From positions 5,054-10,053 of the forward strand of contig DMMN01000012.1 of the NCBI GenBank assembly GCA_003453835.1: 5,000 nucleotides of DNA, in the 5' to 3' direction. The DNA is from Bacteroidota bacterium. GTDB taxonomy: Bacteria > Bacteroidota > Ignavibacteria > UBA10030. The position numbers were made by a program, and so were the translations under genes. Below the pieces are notes generated by a model that did no database searches, had not been told where the DNA came from, and saw nothing but the letters and a program-made list of their open reading frames with translations. Shown in pieces: positions 1 to 5,000 of the stretch (its first letter is position 1; every line of letters starts with the position of its first letter).

Positions 1-233
1 TTCCTGAGGCGGTCAACTTGAGCAGCTTACTCACCAACGATGCCACCAACGGTTATTGTTGGAAGATCGGCCGCTCATTCATTCCTGAGGAGAAGCCTAT
101 CCCCTGCCATTGTCAATTAAAGAAGGATTTATTGATTTGATAAAGACTTTGAAGGAGTCGGCTCCAAGGGGGAGGATTTCCTGTTCTGGATTGACGAATT
201 TCATGCGAGGATAATGGCAAGAGTTTTGTTAAA
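1..233. other. Upstream non-coding region, no gene recognised
   Basis: This stretch is more A/T-rich than the two genes and holds no protein I recognise. On the + strand an open frame runs from position 3 to a TGA at 138-140 without an ATG start. Its translation (beginning PEAVNLSS) resembles nothing I know and has no coding-like character, so an upstream gene tail is possible but unsupported. Visible structure is limited to one arm of a 14-bp inverted repeat (9-22), an 8-bp motif TACTCACC (28-35), a 9-bp direct repeat TTCCTGAGG (1-9 and 82-90), and weak hairpins at 46-62 and 154-165. The promoter of the downstream operon probably lies in 120-230, but I could not fix a well-spaced -35/-10 pair. 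Confidence 0.5.
9..22 (+). repeat. Left arm of 14-bp inverted repeat flanking the two-gene unit
   Basis: GCGGTCAACTTGAG at 9-22 is the exact reverse complement of CTCAAGTTGACCGC at 4819-4832. The match extends imperfectly outward (AGGCGG here, AAGCGG on the complement of the other copy). TACTCACC follows six bases later at 28-35 and also directly adjoins the right arm. It could be a dispersed intergenic repeat or a boundary of a rearranged segment; the function is unknown. Confidence 0.55.
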
Positions 234-2321
234 ATGAAATGCACGAGGTCTCCTTTCTCCAACTTTCACATCCAAATGAACTTCGACCGTCTGTCACCGA
301 ATGCTATCGGGGCCGGCTTGATTCTCGGATTGCTTTTGATCCCCGCCTCCGCACTCTGCCGACAAGGGGTCTTCCTCCTGTCACCCCTCATTTCAGACAA
401 CATGGTTCTTCAGCAGCGAAGTAACGTTCCGGTTTGGGGACGCGGAATCCCGGGGACGCGAGTGAGCCTCCGGGCCTCGTGGGGAACGACCGCCGCGACC
501 CGCGTGAATCCGGACAGCACCTGGGTGCTGAAGGTGCGCACGCTCAGGGCAGGCGGACCCCATAAGCTCGTGATCGGACACGCTGACACGAGCCTTACGA
601 TCGTGAATATTCTCGTCGGGGAGGTCTGGTTGTGTTCCGGTCAATCAAACATGGAGATGCCCCTTTCCGGCTGGCCGCCAACCGACACCGTTCTGAACGG
701 ATCCGAGGAGATCGAGCATTCCTCGTTCCCTAAGATCCGGCTGTTTACAGTCAGGCGAGCATTCTCTGCGGTGCCGGAATCTTCGTGCAACGGGGAATGG
801 GCTGAGTGCTCCCCCACAACTTCGCGCGACTTCAGCGCGACGGCATATTTCTTCGGAAAGAAGCTGTACGAAACCCTTCGCGTCCCCATCGGCTTGATTC
901 ATGCCAGTTGGGGCGGGACGGCGGTGAATTCGTGGATCAGCGCGCAATTCCTCTCGCAACTCCCTCAGTATGATACCACACTGCAGAGAATCAAAGAATG
1001 CGCGGACGGCCGGCGCCGCATCCTGGATTGGCTTCATGAGTATCCGTCCATCGACATGCGTACCCGGAGGGGGGAAGGGCGATGGGCCAACCTTGGCTTT
1101 CAGGACGAGGACGTTCCATCGCGCTCGTATAACGATTCCGATTGGAGAACGATGCGTCTCCCCACGATATGGGAAAGAACTGAGGTGGGCAATCTTGACG
1201 GCGTCGTCTGGTTTAGAAAACGGGTAACGATTCCAACCGAGTGGATCCACAAGGATCTTGTTCTTGAGCTGGGACCAATCGATGACATCGACGTGACATT
1301 CGTGAATGGTGTGAAGATCGGAGCTCATGAGGGGGAAGGGATGTGGAAGGTCGATAGGGTGTACCGCATCGACGGGAGCCTGATCGATAGCACGCTCTTG
1401 CAGATTGCCGTCCGCGTGATCGATTATAAGGGCGGAGGAGGAATCTTCGGTGAGCCGTCGTCGATGTCCCTCCATCCCGAAGGGAGCGTTGTACGTCTCT
1501 CGCTTGCGGGAGAATGGAGGCACGTTCCCGTGGCACAATATCATGACAACTCGCTTTTCATGTTTGGTCCGGTCGGAAGGAAGTATGAGACGCGGCCGCG
1601 ATTGCCAATAGACCTTTCGGCCAACACCCCAACCGCACTCTACAACGGCATGATCTCACCGATCATCCCCTATGCAATCAGGGGCGTCATTTGGTATCAG
1701 GGAGAATCGGATACGCAGAATCCAAAACAGTATCGCCGACTCTTTCCCCTTCTCATCGAAAATTGGAGGAACGATTTCAAGCTGGGCGATTTTCCCTTCT
1801 ACTATGTGCAGATCGCTCCCTTCGAATATGGACCACCGACGAAATCACAATATCTTCGGGAGGCGCAGACGACTGCTCTGGCCGTGAAGAACACCGGAAT
1901 GGCCGTGACGCTAGACATCGGGGATCCGAAGAACATCCATCCGGCAAACAAACAGGATGTGGGGAACAGACTTGCGTTATGGGCGCTCGCGAAAACATAC
2001 GGGAGGAATGTCGCGTATTCGGGACCACTCTACAAGTCCATGAGAACGCGAAATGGAATGATTGAAGTGTTCTTCGATCGAGCGGAGAAAGGTCTTGTGC
2101 TCACGGGGTCTCCAGGGGGACACGGAATCCAGATCGCCGGCGGAGACCGCCAATTCCGGATGGCGATTGTGAGTGTCCGGGGGAGCAAACTCATCGTTTC
2201 TCATCCCGATATCGCGATCCCTGTTGCAGTGCGGTATGCCTTCAGCAACACGCCCGAGGCGACGCTTCACAATACTGAGGGCTTGCCCGCCCCCTCATTC
2301 CGGACGGATGATTGGGAATAG
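234..2321 (+). CDS. Secreted SASA-family carbohydrate O-acetylesterase (sialate O-acetylesterase-like)
   Basis: This 695-residue protein probably hydrolyses O-acetyl esters on glycans outside the cytoplasm. A Sec signal peptide is visible (hydrophobic stretch about residues 25-40, likely cleaved near PASA-LC). A short beta domain follows (about 48-125; LSPLISDNMVLQQ, VPVWG). The catalytic SGNH/SASA domain comes in two parts. The first has GEVWLCSGQSNMEM with nucleophile Ser138 and HASWGGTAVNSW (223-234). The second has GVIWYQGESD (484-493) and DPKNIHPANKQDVGNRLALW (564-583), with Asp564 and His569 as the likely acid/base pair. Between them, about residues 283-430, lies a GH2-like jelly-roll (NDSDWRTMRLP, VVWFRKRVTIP). 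The C-terminal ending YAFSNTPEATLHN...LPAPSFRTDDW is typical of complete family members, so the protein looks intact. ATG 234 is chosen because it follows an A/T-rich leader with AAGAG at 219-223; Met15 (ATG 276) would give a tidier signal peptide but has a pyrimidine-rich upstream. Family databases name such proteins sialate O-acetylesterase, but the GH31 neighbour suggests acetylated hemicellulose as the true substrate (inference). Confidence 0.93.
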   Translation: MKCTRSPFSNFHIQMNFDRLSPNAIGAGLILGLLLIPASALCRQGVFLLSPLISDNMVLQQRSNVPVWGRGIPGTRVSLRASWGTTAATRVNPDSTWVLKVRTLRAGGPHKLVIGHADTSLTIVNILVGEVWLCSGQSNMEMPLSGWPPTDTVLNGSEEIEHSSFPKIRLFTVRRAFSAVPESSCNGEWAECSPTTSRDFSATAYFFGKKLYETLRVPIGLIHASWGGTAVNSWISAQFLSQLPQYDTTLQRIKECADGRRRILDWLHEYPSIDMRTRRGEGRWANLGFQDEDVPSRSYNDSDWRTMRLPTIWERTEVGNLDGVVWFRKRVTIPTEWIHKDLVLELGPIDDIDVTFVNGVKIGAHEGEGMWKVDRVYRIDGSLIDSTLLQIAVRVIDYKGGGGIFGEPSSMSLHPEGSVVRLSLAGEWRHVPVAQYHDNSLFMFGPVGRKYETRPRLPIDLSANTPTALYNGMISPIIPYAIRGVIWYQGESDTQNPKQYRRLFPLLIENWRNDFKLGDFPFYYVQIAPFEYGPPTKSQYLREAQTTALAVKNTGMAVTLDIGDPKNIHPANKQDVGNRLALWALAKTYGRNVAYSGPLYKSMRTRNGMIEVFFDRAEKGLVLTGSPGGHGIQIAGGDRQFRMAIVSVRGSKLIVSHPDIAIPVAVRYAFSNTPEATLHNTEGLPAPSFRTDDWE

Positions 2322-2447
2322 AAGACAGCGCAGAGAAATGACGCGGGAATAATAATGACCATGGTTCGAAGAAACAAATCCGTGAAGATCAATCCAATCA
2401 TCGTCATCAGCGGGCCAACCGCTCAGGGATGGAGCGCAAGAGAGAAC

Positions 2448-4793
2448 ATGCGATATGCGTTGAACAGATCGATTTGGACGGCACTGCTCTCGGTTTCACT
2501 CATCGCCATCACCACCGCCCAGTGGAATCGGCCCAATCCCGTCACCTCGGTCGAGCAGCAATCTGACGGCGTGCTTTTCACGATGCGATCGGGCGCGCTG
2601 AAGCTCCAGGTCTGCACGGATCGGATTGTCCGCGTGCTGTACACGCCGGATTCCTCTCTCGCGAATCGCCCGGACTATGTCGTGGTCAGGAAACAATGGC
2701 CGAAAACCGGATGGACGATGCAATCTGTCGGCGATACCGTCACTCTTGTTCTCCCACGGCTCCGCGTGCTTGTAACGAGGAGCGATGGGGTGATTACCTT
2801 CAGCGACTCATCCGGGGCAAAGCTTTTTGCCGATCACAGCCGCCTAATGCTGCCTGTGGAAGTGAATGGCGAAAGAACGTGGCGGGCCGAGATGTTCTCG
2901 AATTTGTGGGGATCCTCCGAGGCCTTCTACGGTCTCGGCGGACATCAGTCGGGCGTGTGGAATTACCGAGGTGGGTCGATCGACATCTCGCACGACAACA
3001 CCAACATCAGCATCCCGATGTTTCTTTCGAGCTACGGGTACGGGATTCTCTGGAACAACACCTCCCGCAGCCGGTTCAACAATCGTTTCCTGAATGCCTT
3101 GTATCTCAGCTCGGAAGTGGCCGATGCGATCGACTACTATTTCATCTACGGCCCAGACTTCGATGCAGTCGTCTCCGGCTACCGTGCCCTGACCGGCGAC
3201 GTCCCAATGTTCGGCAAGTGGGCCTATGGTTTCTGGCAATGCAAGAACAGATATTCCTCGCAGGAGGAACTGCTCGCCGTCTCCCGCAAGTATCGAGAGC
3301 TTCACATCCCTCTCGACAACATCGTGCAGGATTGGTTCTGGTGGAACACGATGGGGGAGCCTGTCTTCGATGCCGCGCGTTATCCCAATCCAAAAGCGAT
3401 GATCGCGGAACTTCACAGGAACAACTTCCACTTGATGATCTCCTTCTGGCCCTTCTTTCGACCAGGCAGCAAGACGTACGAGGAGATGGACAAGCGCGGC
3501 TTCTTCGTAGACAAAACGAAAGTTGCCGGGTTCCATCCGGCCGGGCAAGCGCTGTACGACGCATTCAATCCGCTGGCGCAGAAATACTACTGGAACCTGT
3601 TGGATACGGCCCTCTTCCAGATCGGCGTGGATGCGTGGTGGCTTGATACAACGGAGCCGGAAACGGAGGGGCGGGAGACGAATATTCTCGTGACCAACAA
3701 CGTGGCGCTTGGAAGCGGTGCGCGCTATGTCAATCTCTATCCCCTCATGGCAACAACGGCGGTCTACGAAGGGCAACGCGGGAAGACCGACCGGAAACGC
3801 GTCTTCATCCTTTCCCGATCCGCATTTGCCGGAAGTCAGCGCACGGCAACGGCGGTCTGGTCCGGCGACGTCAATTCTGATTGGGTCTTCTTCAAAAGAC
3901 AAGTCCCCTCGGGACTGAACTATTCACTCTCCGGCCTGCCGTATTGGACGACGGATATCGGGGGCTTCCTTCTGGGCGATCCCGACGATCCCGCCTACCG
4001 TGAACTGTTCATACGGTGGTTCCAGTTCGGCACGTTCAATCCGATCTTCCGCGTCCACGGAACACGCAAGAACAACCAGAATGAACTCTGGTCGTACGGA
4101 ACTCAAGCTCAGGAAATTCTCACGAGGTTCGACAGGCTTCGCTACCGCCTTCTCCCCTACGTCTATTCCCTGGCATGGATGACGACGAGCAAAGGCTACA
4201 CGCCGATGCGCGCGCTGGCAATGGACTTCCGCACCGATGTGCAAGCAGCAAACATCGGGGACCAATTCATGTTTGGACCGGCGTTTCTCGTGAACCCCGT
4301 AACGGAATATTCCGCCAGATCGAAACAGATCTATCTGCCAAGAACGAAATGGTATGATTTCTGGACGGGTCGTTCAGTGCATGGCGGTCAACTCATCAAT
4401 GCTGATGCCCCGTTGGACCGACTTCCGCTGTTTGTGCGGGCCGGTTCCATCGTACCGATGGGCCCGGAAGTCCAATGGGCGAGTGAGAAGCCGGCTGACC
4501 CGATCGAGCTACGAATCTATCGCGGCGCCGATGGTGACTTCGTCCTCTACGAAGATGAGGGGGACAGCTACGACTACGAGAAGGGCATCTACTCGACGAT
4601 CTCTTTGCACTGGAATGAATCAAAGCAGGAGCTGACCATCGGCGATCGGAACGGGAGCTTCCCGGGAATGTTGGAATCTCGCACGTTCAGCATCGTGCTG
4701 GTGTCGCTGCACCACGGAGCGGGGATTGAAACGACCATCAAGCCGAACAATGTCGTCCGCTACTCGGGAAAGAAAATCACCGTCTCGCCTTAA
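2448..4793 (+). CDS. Secreted GH31 glycosidase, probable alpha-xylosidase (XylS/YicI type)
   Basis: This is a retaining glycoside hydrolase of family 31, probably releasing alpha-D-xylose from xyloglucan-type oligosaccharides. From ATG 2448 it has 781 residues, close to YicI-type enzymes. The N-terminus is a clean signal peptide (RYALNRS, hydrophobic WTALLSVSLIAI, likely cut TTA-QW). Domains in order: N-terminal beta-sandwich (about 30-250; FYGLGGHQSG, GYGILWNN), (beta/alpha)8 barrel (about 255-590; YGFWQCKNRYSSQEEL, VQDWFWWN), proximal beta domain (MFGPAFLVNPVT, LPLFVRAGSIVPMG) and distal DUF5110-like domain (VLYEDEGDSYDYEKG). The nucleophile is Asp400 in WWLDTTEPE and the acid/base Asp474 in VWSGDVNSDW. 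WWLDTTEPE resembles the WWLDSTEPE motif I associate with the XylS-like xylosidase subgroup; alpha-glucosidase or transglucosidase activity is not excluded. There is no PA14 insertion and no T9SS sorting tail. The frame stays open to ATG 2355, adding 31 residues with coding-like third positions, but this would place about 40 residues before the hydrophobic core; 2448 is also preceded by purine-rich GGAGCGCAAGAGAGAA. It follows the esterase with no terminator between, so co-transcription is likely. Confidence 0.9.
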   Translation: MRYALNRSIWTALLSVSLIAITTAQWNRPNPVTSVEQQSDGVLFTMRSGALKLQVCTDRIVRVLYTPDSSLANRPDYVVVRKQWPKTGWTMQSVGDTVTLVLPRLRVLVTRSDGVITFSDSSGAKLFADHSRLMLPVEVNGERTWRAEMFSNLWGSSEAFYGLGGHQSGVWNYRGGSIDISHDNTNISIPMFLSSYGYGILWNNTSRSRFNNRFLNALYLSSEVADAIDYYFIYGPDFDAVVSGYRALTGDVPMFGKWAYGFWQCKNRYSSQEELLAVSRKYRELHIPLDNIVQDWFWWNTMGEPVFDAARYPNPKAMIAELHRNNFHLMISFWPFFRPGSKTYEEMDKRGFFVDKTKVAGFHPAGQALYDAFNPLAQKYYWNLLDTALFQIGVDAWWLDTTEPETEGRETNILVTNNVALGSGARYVNLYPLMATTAVYEGQRGKTDRKRVFILSRSAFAGSQRTATAVWSGDVNSDWVFFKRQVPSGLNYSLSGLPYWTTDIGGFLLGDPDDPAYRELFIRWFQFGTFNPIFRVHGTRKNNQNELWSYGTQAQEILTRFDRLRYRLLPYVYSLAWMTTSKGYTPMRALAMDFRTDVQAANIGDQFMFGPAFLVNPVTEYSARSKQIYLPRTKWYDFWTGRSVHGGQLINADAPLDRLPLFVRAGSIVPMGPEVQWASEKPADPIELRIYRGADGDFVLYEDEGDSYDYEKGIYSTISLHWNESKQELTIGDRNGSFPGMLESRTFSIVLVSLHHGAGIETTIKPNNVVRYSGKKITVSP

Positions 4794-4818
4794 TCGCAGT
4801 CTTAGAGTAACTACTCAC

Positions 4819-4832
4819 CTCAAGTTGACCGC
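4819..4832 (-). repeat. Right arm of 14-bp inverted repeat
   Basis: CTCAAGTTGACCGC is the exact reverse complement of positions 9-22. It starts 26 bp after the stop codon of the GH31 gene and overlaps by one base the motif TACTCACC at 4812-4819, which is found in direct orientation at 28-35. It lies immediately before the hairpin at 4837-4862. Confidence 0.55.
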
Positions 4833-4836
4833 TTCG

Positions 4837-4862
4837 CAGCCATCCGTTGAAACGGACGGCTG
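4837..4862 (+). terminator. Candidate transcription terminator hairpin after the GH31 gene
   Basis: CAGCC (4837-4841) pairs with GGCTG (4858-4862) and TCCGT (4843-4847) with ACGGA (4852-4856). There is one A/C mismatch at 4842/4857 and a TGAA loop at 4848-4851. The stem is GC-rich and sits 43 bp past the stop codon, the right place to end the operon. A U-tract is lacking: the downstream sequence is AATAAACTCG. It is therefore at best a weak intrinsic terminator, or a 3'-end stabilising or repeat-derived hairpin. Confidence 0.4.
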
Positions 4863-4906
4863 AATAAACTCGTTGAAAAATCTGAGGTGAGGCTGTCCAA
4901 AAAGTG

Positions 4907-5000
4907 TCATTGTCATTTCGACCTCAGGGAGAAATCCTTTTTTTGTTCAGATTTCTCAGTCGCGGAGTTCACCCCGCTCAAGGCGGGTCTCCTTCGAAAT
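4907..5000. repeat. Dispersed intergenic palindromic repeat, truncated by the window end
   Basis: The arms nest. ATTTCGA (4915-4921) pairs with TCGAAAT (4994-5000), and GAGAAATC (4929-4936) pairs with GATTTCTC (4950-4957) across a T-rich 13-nt loop. Inside the right half, GGAG (4964-4967) pairs with CTCC (4989-4992), enclosing CCCGC (4973-4977) paired with GCGGG (4983-4987). The pattern TCATTTCGA...GAGAAATC...GATTTCTC...TTCGAAAT matches a multi-copy intergenic repeat type I recall from Bacteroidota, Ignavibacteriota and related genomes. By symmetry with TTGTCATTTCGA on the left, GAC or GACA should follow just past position 5000. It is non-coding in all frames. Confidence 0.7.

Larger units (their letters stand above)
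4814..4891. repeat. 9-bp inverted pair enclosing the post-operon hairpin
   Basis: CTCACCTCA at 4814-4822 is the exact reverse complement of TGAGGTGAG at 4883-4891. The 60-nt interval contains the 4837-4862 hairpin, so the transcript could form a nested structure. The pairing is exact but short, and it may reflect adjoining dispersed repeats rather than a functional RNA. Confidence 0.4.

Noticed and set aside
154..165. Hairpin GGAG-TCGG-CTCC upstream of gene 1
   Set aside because: Only four base pairs, with no extension and no associated motif; expected by chance.
191..215. Possible promoter TTGACG (191-196) with GATAAT (210-215)
   Set aside because: The boxes resemble sigma-70 elements but the spacer is only 13 nt, well below the usual 16-18. 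No Bacteroidota-type TAnnTTTG box was found either, so no promoter is annotated.
234..350. Lipoprotein signal peptide for the esterase (Cys42 after the hydrophobic stretch)
   Set aside because: The residues before the cysteine are Ser-Ala-Leu, and Leu at -1 does not fit a lipobox, which needs Gly, Ala or Ser there. A normal Sec signal peptide is more likely.
645..1544. A 299-codon open frame on the minus strand inside the esterase gene
   Set aside because: It lies wholly opposite a gene with clear family motifs, its translation is low-complexity Arg/His/Pro-rich with no recognisable domain, and G/C-rich third positions readily create such antisense frames.
2696..3646. A 316-codon + strand frame overlapping the GH31 gene
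   Set aside because: It is an out-of-frame reading of the GH31 coding sequence, very Arg/Gln/Ser-rich, with no recognisable family.
2844..3902. A 352-codon open frame on the minus strand inside the GH31 gene
   Set aside because: It is the antisense shadow of the most conserved part of the GH31 enzyme; no domain, signal peptide or plausible start context is visible.
4880..5000. CRISPR repeat or attachment site
   Set aside because: There are no regularly spaced direct repeats or spacers, and no tRNA or integrase nearby; the structure is a single palindromic element.

Overview
The window looks like a small carbohydrate-degradation locus from a bacterium of the Bacteroidota/Ignavibacteriota/Chlorobi (FCB) group, most likely a metagenome-assembled one. 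Three things suggest this. Both genes encode Sec-exported enzymes of families that are abundant in these phyla. Neither start has a strong Shine-Dalgarno sequence. The right end carries an intergenic palindromic repeat (TCATTTCGA...GAGAAATC...GATTTCTC...TTCGAAAT) of a type I remember from such genomes. The placement is inference and no taxonomic marker gene is present.

Layout. Positions 1-233 hold no recognisable gene, only short repeats and the gene 1 leader. Positions 234-2321 (+) encode a full-length secreted SASA-family carbohydrate O-acetylesterase (sialate O-acetylesterase-like) with a jelly-roll domain inserted inside the catalytic domain. A 33-126 bp gap follows, its size depending on the start chosen downstream, with no terminator. 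Positions 2448-4793 (+, possible longer start at 2355) encode a secreted glycoside hydrolase family 31 enzyme, best described as an alpha-xylosidase of the XylS/YicI type with both catalytic aspartates intact. Positions 4794-5000 are non-coding and unusually dense in inverted repeats: a 26-nt hairpin just after the operon, a 9-bp inverted pair around it, and a long dispersed-type palindrome cut off by the window edge.

Working together. The genes are co-directional with no intervening terminator, so they probably form an operon. The esterase would remove O-acetyl groups from a hemicellulose-type glycan, and the GH31 enzyme would remove terminal alpha-linked xylose (or another alpha-sugar) from the deacetylated oligosaccharide, as expected for acetylated xyloglucan. 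No transporter, SusC/SusD pair or regulator is visible.

I found no convincing new biological system. The least explained signal is a pair of short sequence modules (a 14-bp inverted repeat and an 8-bp direct repeat) next to each other at both edges of the window, flanking the two-gene unit. They may be dispersed repeats or the trace of a mobile or rearranged cassette.
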